Positions 12,860-24,562 of a stretch of DNA of 64,000 nt are shown here, in pieces. Under the pieces are notes generated by a model, which worked only from the letters and a program-made list of their open reading frames with translations, was not told where the DNA came from and did not search any database. Both the position numbers and the translations under genes were made by a program. Origin of the DNA: Microplitis mediator (Eukaryota; Arthropoda; Insecta; Hymenoptera; Braconidae); the NCBI RefSeq assembly GCF_029852145.1, contig NC_079971.1, forward strand, positions 23,497,563-23,561,562, given 5' to 3'. How positions within the stretch are numbered: position 1 is the stretch's first letter; each line of letters begins with the position of its first letter.

Positions 12860-14003
12860 CTCGGAAAAAAATACTCACATATGATCATATATGGTTCTGT
12901 ATAAATACTCAAATATGCTTAGATACAACCAAAGTTATATATGATCATATAGGTTCATATATTGCTGCATACATGCATCATTATATACGCTCATATAAAA
13001 TTATATATGGGGCCATATATGAATAAATATGATTATATATGATCAAGTGGTAAAATAACCGACCACATACGTGACCGTATTGTGTTACAAAAGGTTATAT
13101 CTGACCCTATGTGATCATGTTTAATTCTATATGATCATATATGACTAAATGATACAATATCTGACCACATATATAATCATATATGACCATATTAGTCCCG
13201 TATGATCATATCTGACGGTATATCCGATAATATATGATCAGATTATAAAATTTTTAACCATGTGTATGATGATACCTTACAATATAACATCATATATGAT
13301 CGTATATAATCAGATCTGACCATATATGATCATATTCCTCCCAGACGATCATATCGGACTATATATTTGATCACATATGATCAGATTATGAAATATGTAA
13401 CCATATATACGACCATACCTCACAATAGATTATCATATATGGCCATATATGAACATATTAGTCCCGTATGATCATATCTGACTGTCTATCCGATCACATA
13501 TCATCAGATTATAAAATATTCAACCATATATACGACCATACCTCACAATATAACATCATACATGATCAAATCTGGCCATATATGAACAGGTTAGTCCCAC
13601 ATGATCTTAACTGACTGTTTTTTCGATCACCTATTATCAGATTATAAATTATGTAACCTTATATACGACCATACCTCACAATAAAATATCATATATGCTC
13701 ATATCTGGTCATACATGAACATATCAGTCCTATATGATCATATCTGACTTATATCCGATCACATATGATCAGATTATAAAATATGTAACCATTTTTATGA
13801 CTATACCTTACAATATAACATCATATATGGTCCTATATGATAACATCTGATCATATCTGACTATATATGATCATATCAGTATTTTTTTTTTCAGATATCG
13901 TTTTACGTATTCATATATTTACAGATATGACCTCATTTAATCACATGATTATGTATGATTCATATCTGACCATATGTGATCATATATGACTTTTCCGGTT
14001 ATT
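12860..14003. repeat. CATATATGATCATATATG-word array (family i, copy 1)
   Basis: About 1.1 kb of ATATATGATCATATCTGACC-like words, many centred on the palindrome ATATGATCATAT. Higher-order units of about 120-140 bp (...TCAGATTATAAAATATGTAACCATATATACGACC...) recur at least four times. The start CACTCGGAAAAAAATACTC and the end ACTTTTCCGG suggest short inverted ends. Confidence 0.75.
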
Positions 14004-14067
14004 AAAAAAATGAATAATGATTTATGTACATCAAAAAAATTCATGTAGACTGCATATTATTGACGGC

Positions 14068-14122
<55 letters not shown>
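14068..14122. repeat. (TTA)n microsatellite
   Basis: About 18 uninterrupted trinucleotide units. Confidence 0.95.
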
Positions 14123-14124
<2 letters not shown>

Positions 14125-14458
14125 TACTATATTTATAAATTCATCTCATAAATAATAAATTTATAAATATATCATTCATAACATGGAATCACAAATTCAT
14201 CTACTATCGTATTAATAAACTCGAGCTCAATAAATTTAACTCAAAAAATATTTCAAATTTTTCATTTAAAAAATAATTATTAAAAATTCTATTTTGGCCG
14301 TTCGATAAAAATAAAAATATAAAATAAAAAATAGACCCGAATTCCAAAAATAAACATAACAATTTTAAGTAACCAATTGAAAAAAAAAAAATTAAGAAAA
14401 ATGATTTTTTAATTTTGTTTTTATTAAGTAATTAATTTTGCTATTAAAAAAATTTCTT

Positions 14459-17400
14459 TTAATAGAATTTTTTAGCTTGCGCTTCTTTGCTATCTCTGTA
14501 CATGTTGTACCCAATAAGAATAAACAATTGTATTATAACAAAAATAATAAACATCGTTGTCGTAAGACAATTTCCGGTGGGACATGAGGCAGCCGGTGCC
14601 GCATTTAATCTGTTGTAAGTTTGCGCTACGTCTCGCTTAACTTGGTTCAGTCCATCCCGCATTTCCGATATCAGGGATTGGTAATCGTACCCAATAGGCT
14701 GGACCTGTGCTGTAGGTGCGCGTGCTTGGTTCGATAGAATTGTTTCTGCTTTAGAACTGACTTCTCCAACGAATTGTTTGATTTCCCGAGCGGTGTTCAT
14801 TATAATGTTCTGATTACTGAGGACTGCGTCGACCTCTTGTCGGCGGATTGTGTCAATAAGTTGGACTGGTTGTCCTGCACCACCGGCTGTTTGGACACCG
14901 CCTACTTGTAGTTGCGATATCAATGAAAGTGTACGCTCTTGTTTGCCGATCGTTTCATCCAATTTTTTATGCAAGTCCCGGAGGACTTCAAACATCTGAC
15001 TTTGACCCGTGAAAATTTGTCTCAATTCTCGCTGGCTGTCGGATTCAAACCAGTCATCAAAGTCTTCCTTATCACGACGAGGCTCATCTGGATGCTCTCT
15101 GAAAAAAAAAAATTAATAATTAGCATCAGATCCGAGATTCTACGAGTTTTTCTACTAAAAGCTGCGATCAATTTGACGACAATTTGACAGCAACCTCAAA
15201 CTTGACAGCTACAATTTGGCTCAAACTTTCCGACAGTTGACCATAATCTACTGCCACAACGCGCGAAGACACAGTGAAATTTGTCATCAATTTATTAACC
15301 ACACATTTTGCATCAAGTTGCTGTCAACTTGGCAGCTATTCCTTGGCAGTCAGACTTTTTGTTCGAAAAACTATCAATTTATTGTGATCAACTTGATGAT
15401 AATTTCAGCCTTTGTTAACATCAAGTTGCCGCCAACTTTCTGGAAAAATTTAACGCAACTCCATCAACTTACAGCCAAACTTTTGCCTTCAATTTTCCCA
15501 GAAAGTTAACGTCAAGTTGCCGTCAACTTATGGAAATGTCAACTTTTGTGATCAACTTGGCGTCAAGTTGCCGTCAGGTTGGATATCAGGGATAACGTAA
15601 TTACGGAGGAACTGCAGTTATCTGATAAGAGAAAGTAATAATCGAATATGACATGAGTCGATAAAAACGTACTTGCGATAGTCCTCTTTCTGTTGGTCCA
15701 ATTTTTTCTGATAATCCTGATATTCTTGGCTTATTTTCGCCTGTTCCTCAGAGGTTACTGTTCTACTTTGGTCGAGTTGTATCTGTCCAGGTGGGGACAG
15801 GGATGTGGTCAAGAAATGCATCACGTCGTGATCATCAGCCAGTCCTCCAGTGGCTGCTGATACTCCGAAGTAACCGTTTTTCGGCAGGAAAATATTTTCA
15901 ACGCGGAAACAGAGTTCGAATTCGTCTGGGCTGCTGGTCATTCCATTGTGGAACATCAGCTGCAATAAATATATGAGTGATTAATTGATTAATGAACAAA
16001 TTAATTGATTAATTAAAACATACCGTCAATGTATTTTTGTAGTATTCAATTCTAGCCTGGGTTGGGAATAATTTATTACGGAAATCTCTCAAGCAACCAG
16101 CAGCCATCTGAGTTGTTCCGTCACTAAATTTTGAAAATAATTAATTGGTCAATTAATTAATCAGTTAATCGAATTAATTAGGGGGTAGACTTACTTGGCA
16201 TGATCGAAAACTTTAGTTCCGTCATTAACAATCGCCATGATGTATGGGTTGTTATGTTTATTATCGTTATCAAATGAATCGAAAAATACACCGAGACCAT
16301 TCCACATATCAGAGCTTCCAAATACTGGGCCATCGTAATTTCCAGTTTGGGTTGTGTACCAAAATGCCAGACCATCAGCTCCGATTCTACCACGTCCATT
16401 TATGTTGAATTTTAAATCCACTTCCCACCATTCAAAATCTGATGGTTGTTTTGTCCATATTGCCCCTGTTTCAAAATTTGTGTAAAATTAATTTCAATTT
16501 TTTTGTGCTCATAATTCAAATTCAATTTTTTATAAATGAAATTTTTCCACAAAAAAAAAAATAACGATTTTTTTTTTCTCCAAATAAAAATGAAGTTTTC
16601 GTATCCGGGTAAAAATATTTTGCCGGAAATACGACCAAAGTTTGATTGAAATAAAGTCGAAAGGTAAAATTTCATCAAAAGAGGCCAAAATTACACCGAA
16701 ATTTTATTTTCTTCAATGAACAGGCCGAAAATTGACCGATAATTTGAGTCGGCCTATTTTTGGGTTTTTTTTAGGGCTCATTATCGGCAAGTTTCGGCCT
16801 TATGTTCACTCCCTGGGTCCGTTTTTGGCCACTTTTCGGCTATCAAATAAATTAAACGGAATAAAAAGCAGTGGAAAAATTACAATTTTTACAATTTTAC
16901 ACAGAAAAAAAGGATTTCTTGGCGCAAAAAAAATTTTTCATTATGAAACAAAGACAAAAGTTTTATTAGGAATAGACAAAATTTCATGTTCCAAGAAAAT
17001 TTTCGTTTTAATTCATGACGCAAAGAATTCTGTGTAGAATACACAGAAAAAAATGATCTCTTGGCAAGAAAATTTTTAGTTGCCGCACTCTCTTTAATTT
17101 GAAATAGTGAAAGTAGTGACTATTTAGTGTTTACTAGTGAAAAGTATGTCACTAATTCAAATACTGGTATACTTTTCACTAGCAATAAGTGACTATATTC
17201 ACTGCCAAATAGTGATTGTTACATGATTTTCACATATTCATTTTTAGAGAGCAAAAAAATTATAAATCGAAAACAAAAATTTTCTTGGACCAAGAAATAC
17301 TTTTTTCTGTGTAGTTTGTACTGTAATAATTGGGACTACTTTTTGTAATAAAATATTTACAATTATAGATACCAAATTTTACAGTTTTTAATTTTTTTTT

Positions 17401-19496
17401 AATTGAACGGAACTTTATTATGAACACTAATAGAAGGATTTTTTATCATTTAAAAAGATTTCATATTATTTAAGAAATCATTTCTTTGTATTTAACAAAT
17501 ATGTCTTACTATTTAAGAAATCATTTCTTCATAGTTAAGAAACCATTTTTTAAGACGTGATTTCTTAACTATTAAGAAACCATTTCTTAAATAGTAAGAA
17601 ACATTTATTAAATACAAAGAAATGATTTCTTAAATAATATGAAATCTTTCTATCAGTGTACGCTAAGGACTACACAGAAAAAAAAATTCTTGACTGAAGG
17701 TAAATATTCTTGATTCAAGAAATCTTTTTTGGAGACCTAAGTTCTCCGACCAAGATGAATTTTTTTTAACCAAGAGAAATTCTCTTGGCTCAAGAAAATC
17801 TTGACTTGGTTCCCGAAAACGTTTGTCTTCAAAAATATTTTCTTGACTCAAGATAACTTTTTTTTCTGTGTAGAAAACGTCTTATCTAAAACTAATAATT
17901 ACTACGCCTCAGAAATAATGTAATTTTTAGTTTCAAAGTGAAGGGACCGTGCTGATATTTAAAACTGCCCAGATAGCAAAATGACGTCTTGCTGAGTTCT
18001 GAATGAGTTCCTATTTTTGATTTGGACGTCTCATTCAACATCTTAAAGAAGTCTTTACTCTCTAAGCATCAATAGGTGAAATCAGTGAATATTTACTAAT
18101 TCTGAGTGTCAATCGAACCATTTTTTGCAATTAGCGGTTTGGTTTGCACTTGGAATTAGTGAACATTCACTTATTTTCACCAATTCATGTTTAGAGAGTA
18201 AGAAGTTCTCAAGATGTCGAATAAGTCACTTAGTGAACTCAGTAAGACGTCTTTAAAAAGAGTTATTTTTTCTGACTTCGCAAATAAGACTTCAGTATAA
18301 ATTTACCATGACGTCTTAAGGAGCTTCTAATTTTGACTTTATAAAGAAATTAAAAAAAGAATAGATTTACTCTTTAAACACGAATAAGTGAAATAAGTAA
18401 ATATTCACTAATTTTGAGTGCCAACCGAACCACTTTTTGAAATTAGCGGTTTGGTTTGCACTTGGAATTAGTGAATATTCACTTATTTTCACTAATTTAT
18501 GTTTAGAGAGTAAGAAGTTCTCAAGATGTCGAATGAGCCACTTAGTGAACTCAGTAAGACGTCTTTAAAAAGAGTTATTTTTTCTGACTTCGCAAATAAG
18601 ACTTCAGTATGAATTTACCATTACGTCTTAAGGAGCTCCTAATTTTGACTTCATAAAGAAGTTAAAAAAAAAATACATTTAGACGTCACAAAACTGACGT
18701 CTTATTTATAGAGTCTTCAAGAACTCTTAATTAAGAATTCTTAAAAATGACATCTTTAAGAAGTCATTTTAAGACTTCTTGAAGACGCCTTCAAAAAGAC
18801 GTCGTAAAGAAGTCATTCCGACTTGAATGCTATCTGGGTGTAATTTTCCCACTATTTGTTTTCCGTGTACTTTCATTTATTTATCTTAAGTGTCAGAGTT
18901 TATCATAACGGAAATTGAATATTTAACATGGAAAATAAGACTAAAAGCTGTTCTTAATTTATTAAAATATAATTAAAATATTTCATACCTTTTTGACTTC
19001 GTAATGATGGAGCTAGCCTAACTTTATCCGAGCTAGCGATAACATCTAAAAAAAAATAATTCATCAATAAAAATCATCATAAATGATAATAATAAAATAA
19101 TAACTTAAAAAAATATGTGGCCAGGCCTTAACATACGGTACCAAATATCTCAAAATTTATAAATTAAAACCAATAGTTGCTTATATTAAAGAATAACCAC
19201 AAAATCTATCCGTCATTTAAACGAGCAGCAACAAAAAAAAATGAATAAAATAAAGTAAATAAACAGAATACGTGTCAGGTAGTAGAGTTAATTAACAAAA
19301 ATTGGTTATGTCCAAATAAACTTAATTACTTACTTCCTCCGTAATTCCAGAATGGTACAGTCCCATCTTTTTGCGCTAAATAAGGCGGTTTGAAGGAATA
19401 TTTATATTCAAATTTTCTATGCACATCATCCGCATTTACATAATTTATAATAATTAATAAATAAAATAACACTGACCACCTCACCTCTGCAGCCAT
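14459..19496 (-). CDS. ERGIC53: ERGIC-53 / LMAN1-type mannose-binding cargo receptor
   Basis: Six exons on the minus strand, all with GT-AG borders and matching phases: 19496-19334, 19045-18989, 16465-16195, 16123-16024, 15959-15673 and 15098-14459. They give 505 residues (human LMAN1 has 510). A signal peptide is followed by an L-type lectin domain with SLRSQKG, the FFDSFDND calcium/sugar loop and SAATGGLADDHDV. Then come a coiled-coil region, one membrane helix near the C-terminus and a cytosolic tail ending KKFY. That tail is a dilysine ER-return signal with an aromatic export end, as in KKFF of the vertebrate protein. The family cycles between ER and ERGIC/Golgi and carries high-mannose glycoproteins. 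An alternative start lies two codons upstream (19502). AATAAA for the minus strand is at 14425-14420. The second intron (2.5 kb) is full of small inverted-repeat elements. Confidence 0.95.
15173..15575. repeat. CAACTTGACGGCAACTTG-word array in ERGIC-53 intron (family k)
   Basis: Words such as GTCAAGTTGCCGTCAACTT and inverted relatives recur about 20 times between exons 5 and 6. The plus-strand frames here read through the repeats. I could not define inverted ends. Confidence 0.65.
16900..17034. mobile_element. Small TIR element, CACAGAAAAAAAGGATTTCTTGG end (family g, copy 1)
   Basis: 135 bp with TA on both sides. The left tip is CACAGAAAAAAAGGATTTC and the right tip is a decayed GAATTCTGTG. 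Internal CCAAGAAA/TTTCTTGG words. Lies in ERGIC-53 intron 2. Confidence 0.7.
17042..17311. mobile_element. Small TIR element (family g, copy 2) with nested insertion
   Basis: It starts CACAGAAAAAAATGATCTC and ends in ACTTTTTTCTGTG, TA-flanked. It contains the CTCTCT..AGAGAG element at 17098-17251 and shares its ends with copies at 16900, 17673 and 21134. Confidence 0.75.
17098..17251. mobile_element. CTCTCTTTAA..TTTTAGAGAG mini-element
   Basis: A 154-bp inverted-ended element with internal AGTGAATA/TATTCACT-like words, nested inside the family g copy at 17042-17311. Related copies lie at 18058 and 18370. Confidence 0.6.
17425..17658. mobile_element. Palindromic TIR element with AAGAAATCATTTCTTAA words (family h)
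   Basis: The right tip GAAATCTTTCTATCAGTG is followed by TA. The left tip CACTAATAGAAGGATTT is its slightly decayed inverse. The interior alternates TTAAGAAATCATTTCTTAA and TATTTAAGAAA words, nearly symmetric about the middle. Confidence 0.7.
17673..17870. mobile_element. Small TIR element (family g, copy 3)
   Basis: CACAGAAAAAAAAATTCTTG at the left and TTTTTTTTCTGTG at the right, TA-flanked, 198 bp. Interior words are CTCAAGA/TCTTGA. The minus-strand frame across it is not a gene. Confidence 0.75.
18058..18198. mobile_element. 141-bp CTCTCTAA..TTAGAGAG mini-element, first copy in family j element
   Basis: TA-flanked inverted ends CTCTCTAAGCATCAATAGG and TTCATGTTTAGAGAG enclose AGTGAATATTCACTAATT words. 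It is repeated 312 bp downstream. Confidence 0.65.
18370..18510. mobile_element. 141-bp CTCTTTAA..TTAGAGAG mini-element, second copy
   Basis: Same length and sequence as the copy at 18058, with few changes. Flanking sequence is duplicated too, so this copy arose by tandem duplication of the locus and not by a second insertion. Confidence 0.65.
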
Positions 19497-19502
19497 CTTC
19501 AT

Positions 19503-20117
19503 TTTTACTATATATATATATATTTCTATGTATATATATGTGTACAACAACTATACCTATACCTATTTATACATTTATATATACAGGTATATTTTCCTAC
19601 ACGTTTTACTTTCAAAATGCAAGTGCGGTTTAACAAAATAACACCACCTACGTAACACGTTAAGCTTCTATTGGTCACTTTAACATATCCGAGCTCTCTA
19701 ATTGGCCGATTCTCTCTGACGTGTCTTCTTGTCAGTCACCAGCGCCATCTTGTCGGGCCGACTTGCAACAGAATTAAGAAAAAACCCAAAAATGATGACG
19801 CGAAGGTTAGAAAATTTGAAATTTTTTCAAATCCCGACAAAATGGCGGTCGGAAAAAATATTTTAAATTCGAAATTTGAATTGAGGCTTTGGAAAAATAT
19901 TTTACTTTTTATATTTTTGAAACTCGTCCACGTGTTCAGTTCAGCGACCGCAGCGCTGCTGGGTAAAACAGAATTAAATTATTGACGTTTAAATATATTG
20001 ATGTTTACATAGAGGACAAGGACATAGTTATTGTAATATTTATATATTTGTATATTATATATATTGTTAGTTAAGTGTTAATTTTTTTAGTGATATTTAG
20101 TTTATTTAAATAAGATA
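19503..20117. promoter_or_regulatory. Shared divergent promoter region, ERGIC-53 / Vti1a
   Basis: About 0.6 kb separates the two start codons, which point away from each other. The stretch 19620-19980 is clearly less AT-rich than its surroundings. I see no clear TATA box. The plus-strand frame at 19671-19985 has no recognisable product. A bidirectional promoter is inferred from the arrangement only. Confidence 0.5.
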
Positions 20118-23100
20118 ATGGCGACGCTCATTGATAATTACGAACAACAATACGCGGTTTTGACTGCTGATATTACGGCTAAAATAAGTCGAATTAATGT
20201 TGTCACTGGAGGTAATTATTATTATTTTTATTTATGGTTATGATTTATTTATTTATTTTTCTCTAATTACTGATGGGTTGAAGTACGAACCGAATTTCCA
20301 AATTTTAGATTTCTAATTACGTTTTTAATATTTTTAAGACTCGAGTTATAAAAATTTTCTGACGAAATTCGTCATGCGTTTTTCCGGAAGCTGGAAAAAT
20401 TTCTGTACTAATAATCAATCAATGAATTAACAAAAATCTAAAGTTCGGGAATTTTTTTGAATACGGCCTGGACTGGAAATAGACATTAATTTTTGGATTT
20501 CATGGACGGATTTTGAAACGTGATGAAAAAATTTGTTACGAATAACATTTTGATGGTTGAAAAAATTTAATTTAATTTTTTAGATGATGGGAAAAAAGTG
20601 GAGTAAATAATTTATGGTTTTTATTGGACTAGTATAAATTTTTTGGGAAAAAAAGTATATAGAAATTTCGGTAAAATGAAAGTTTAGATGGGTTGGAAAT
20701 TTGGTAATTTTGAATTTAATTTTTTTCGTTTTTATTGTTTTGGAATTTTTAATTGAATAGAAAGTTAAGATTTTGTGATATTTTTAGTAGAAACTGTAGT
20801 GAGTGGTCATATTTTGGTGGAAATTGTATGACAGGGTGAAAAAATACTATAGTTTATTATAGGGATATTCTGGAGAATTTTATGTAAATTATTTTGGAAA
20901 GAATTAAGAAAATTGAGATCATAATTAATGGAAATTTATAAAGGAAAATTGTGACGAGTAATAATTGAATAGCAAATAAAAATTAGTAGTGAAATTCGAA
21001 ATTTTCGAGAAAATTGAAATTAATTTTTTGGGAAAACAAAATCTATGGAGATTTGAATTTAGAATTTTATTTAGATATATGATTTTATGTAGATCTTTAG
21101 ATAAAATAAATCATCAAATTTCGAGAATTCGTACACAGAAAAAAAGGATTTCTTAGTGCAAGAAATTTTAATTTGTCCCAAAAAAATGTTTACTTGCCTC
21201 AAAAAATTTTTCGAATTATAAATTGAAAACTTAAAATTTTTTTGAGCGAGAATAAATTTTTTTAGAGCAAGAAAAAATTTTTTAAACCGAGAAATTTATT
21301 CTTGTCTTAAGAAAATTTTTGTATTCAATTTAAAACACAAAAAATTTCTTGCGCCAAGAAATTCTTTTTTTCTGTGTAATTATGATTTCGGAAAAAATTT
21401 GAGGAAAAAAAAAAATTGTTTTTAAATTTCAAATTTAAGATCTAGATGAATTTAAATAGATTTACTGAGATCTATGTAGATCTTTAGCTAAAATGTTGAT
21501 CAAATTTTGGGAATTCAAAATTTTGATTTTTCGAGTGATTTTAATAAAGAAAAAAAAAGATTTTAAAAAATTTTAATTTAAGATCTACATAAATCTGAGT
21601 AGATTTACTAAGATCTATGTTGATTTTTAATTGAAATAAATTCTCAAATTTAAAAAATTCAAAATTTCGACTTCAGAAAAGACTTCGTAGCATTTCAAAA
21701 AAATTATGGATAAAAACTTCTAGATTTCACATCTGCGTGAATCTTAGTAGATTTGAAATGAGTGACCGAGATCAATACATTGATCTATATATAGATCTAA
21801 GTTTCACAAAAATTAGATCTGAGTCACTTTAACTAGATTTCATTAGATTCAAATTAATATTTTCTGTATTTTTTTAAAATATTTATTTAATAGTTCACGA
21901 AAAATCTCAAAATTTTCTCCATCGGAAAATCTTTTTTCTCAAAATTAATTCAAAAATCATTTCAAAACGCCCTATAGTAAAGTTGCCTTAAAGTCCTGTA
22001 ACATGACGGTATAAATTAACGTCGCTCATTATAAGTTAATTTCGTCAGTAATTAAAATTAAAATTATTCATGTACGATCATTAAAAATAATTACTAAATT
22101 TACTTGAAGCCGAGAAAAGAGCTTTTGTCCAGGATGTCGATAGACAACTAGAAGAAGCTCAGGAATTGGTGAGTCCTTTTTTACCGACTACTTAAAATAA
22201 TGGCGCGAAATTCAAAACTTACCAATTATTAAATAGTTAGAACAAATGGAACTGGAAGTCCGCGGAACAGGAGGAACTCAACGGGATCGATTGCGTAGTC
22301 GAGTAGAGAGTCATCGCGCAGAACTAAAAAGACTAACAAACGAATTCAAATTATCACGAAAACCAAAAGAGGAGATTGTAGATTTGAATGTCATCGATGA
22401 CTGGGACAATGGAGTTGTGACTGAGGATCAAAAATCTCGATTACTCGACACCTCGGAGAGAATCGATCGCACAGGGAGAACTTTGCAGAATGGCTACCGC
22501 ATGATTTTGGAAACTGAGGACATTGGCGCCCAAGTTTTGAAGGACTTGAGCGATCAGAGGGAAACGATTCAAAGGAGTCGAACACGCGTAATTATTTAAT
22601 TATTAACTTTTAATGATTACAGTCGACTACCCGTCATAAGCCTGATCTAGGGGACGTAGGGGAAATTTTTCGTGGAATTTCAGACCCCCACTACCGAGCG
22701 ATTAGTTTTGTTCTCGACTACCCGTTATAAGCCTGTTTTATTTTATGCGATTTTAAAGGTTATGTTTACGTTTTGTTACATCCGCCAGTCCCGATTTTTC
22801 TGGTGCTCATGGCGCTAAAATAAATACTTATCTTTTTACACTAATAATAATTATAATGCAAAAAATTATAATGATAACGGTATTAATTACAGTAATAATA
22901 ATAATAATTTTATTGATGAACATAATGATCAATAAAACTTTTAAATTGTAACAGAAGCTTTAAATGCAATTAATGATTACAATTATGAACAATAAATTAT
23001 ATTTTACTTAATAATGATTCAATTATTCTTTGCGAAACATAGATAGTAAATTATCATCATTAATTTTGATATTTTTTCCTATTCTCAGTTTATAATTTTG

Positions 23101-23445
23101 TCAATTTTAACGGAGGCTTATAACGGGCCGTCTGGTACGAAACTCAAAAAGTGGTTGAGTGGGGGAGCTGTTTGGGCCCAGTAACTGCCGATTGGGGAAA
23201 AGAGGCCTATTACAGGCAGGCTTATGACGGGTAGTCGACTGTAATTAATTAATTAATTTTTTTAATAACAATTTATTTTTTTTCAGTTGAGAGAAACGGA
23301 CGCGGATATAGGACGGGGATCAAGAATATTATCGGGAATGATTTTCCGTTCTCTGCAACAGCGATTTATTCTCGCTGCCGTATTCGTAGTATTACTTATT
23401 GTTGCTTGCTTTGTTATATATTTTAGTTTTAATTCCAAAAGTTAA
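20118..23445 (+). CDS. Vti1a: Vti1a, Qb-SNARE of the Golgi/endosome pathway
   Basis: Four exons with matching phases: 20118-20211, 22110-22168, 22237-22587 and 23287-23445. They give 220 residues (vertebrate VTI1A has about 217). An N-terminal three-helix region (YEQQYAVLTADITAKI, then VDRQLEEAQELLEQMELEV) is followed by a SNARE motif beginning at about SRLLDTSERIDR. Its central layer residue appears to be the glutamine in LSDQRETIQRSR. The motif runs on through DIGRGSRILSG into a C-terminal membrane helix (FILAAVFVVLLIVACFVIY) and a four-residue tail (NSKS preceded by FSF). Vti1 proteins pair with syntaxins and R-SNAREs in Golgi-to-endosome and homotypic fusion. Intron 1 (1.9 kb) carries a family g element. 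The 699-bp third intron is almost entirely one MITE (22620-23241). AATAAA lies at 23553. Confidence 0.95.
21134..21376. mobile_element. Small TIR element in Vti1a intron 1 (family g, copy 4)
   Basis: CACAGAAAAAAAGGATTTCTT at the left and AAGAAATTCTTTTTTTCTGTG at the right, TA on both sides, 243 bp. Interior of AAGAAATTT/AAATTTCTT words. Confidence 0.8.
22620..23241 (+). mobile_element. 622-bp MITE, CAGTCGACTACCCG ends (copy 1), in Vti1a intron 3
   Basis: Ends CAGTCGACTACCCGTCATAA and its inverse, flanked by TA. A subterminal GGCTTATAACGGG motif also occurs inverted. The interior is AT-rich and non-coding. Three more copies at 31046, 60743 and 62335 are nearly identical. TA duplication and a CAGT start point to the Tc1/mariner group, probably pogo-like. 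Confidence 0.9.
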
Positions 23446-24562
23446 TTTATTTATTCTATTTATTCACGGCCTTGAACACCAAAGCTTATAATTATTTATT
23501 ACAAGATCTCATTTTTTTAATTCTGTAACGCAACTAATATTTTTTATTACATAATAAATACAGGCGATAGTCTGACGACAAAAATTCTATGATCCAAAAA
23601 ATATTCATTCATTTCCTTGTGAAAATTTTTTGAAAAATTTTATCGAAATAAAAAAACAAGATTTGAATTTTTTCCCGCGCTAACGTTAATACGCAGTGGG
23701 ACAAAATGACACCCAATTTGTAACAAAAAAATTTTACTTAATTTTTCCCGCCAATTTTTAAGAGAATAAACATGAAATTTTTTTTTCAAAATTTTGCAGA
23801 GGTCGCACTATTTGGACTGACCCCATATTTTTTCTAGACAACAAAAATTTCCGTAAAAAAATGTCGTTCATTTTTCCGGATGTCAAATTTTCAATTTTCT
23901 TAAAAAAAAAATTTTATTTTTAGATCTCGTGATTTTTTGTAATCCGGCTAAAGCCTAAAATAAACTGTACGTTAATTTTATTTCTAAACTTCATGAAGTC
24001 GATAAATCTGAAATTGGGTCAGAGGTAACTAGGCCACTTACATTAATCAATACAAAAAAAAAAAAAAATTTACCAAAGCGCCTCTTGATGTGCCGAGTAT
24101 TTAAACAAATATATATATAAATATATATCGTCGTTATTGTTATTATAATTTATTTGCCATAAGATTCCATGCATTTATTGTAAAATTATAAATTAATTTG
24201 TAAATAAATAAAACTATTTAAATTAATACATTAAATTTATTTAATAATTTTTTTATAATAATAATAATAATAATAAAATAATAAATTTATTTTTTACGAT
24301 AGCACAAAATTTATAATTTAATTACTTATTGCTTTTTAATTATTTATTATTATTACTTTAATCACATATTATAATTGATAAATATTAGCAAGAGTTTTTA
24401 AAATAGCAAAGATAATTAATTACTTTTTAATAATAAAATGGTGAAAAAAATTTTATTTTATTTTTTTTTCTAATTTTAAAGAGGCGAAATTATTGCATTT
24501 GCTGTTTTTTGCATTTTTCTAATTTATTTATTAATTATTATTAACTAATAATAATAATAATA
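23446..24562. other. Vti1a 3' region and AT-rich spacer
   Basis: Holds the Vti1a 3' end, then low-complexity DNA with ATA/ATT microsatellites (for example 24255-24275). No other gene is visible. Confidence 0.5.

Larger units (their letters stand above)
17968..18838. mobile_element. CCCAGATAGC-ended element with GACGTC words (family j)
   Basis: CCCAGATAGCAAAATGACGTC at the left and the inverse GAATGCTATCTGGG at the right. The interior is rich in GACGTCTT and AAGACGTC words. It contains an internal 312-bp direct duplication that carries the CTCTCTAA element twice. Confidence 0.7.

Noticed and set aside
15578..15604. AGGGATAACGTAATTACGG, reminiscent of a homing-endonuclease site
   Set aside because: It matches only part of the known site, and no intein or group I intron is nearby. 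Chance.
19671..19985. 104-residue plus-strand frame between ERGIC-53 and Vti1a
   Set aside because: It lies in the presumed shared promoter and has no recognisable domain.
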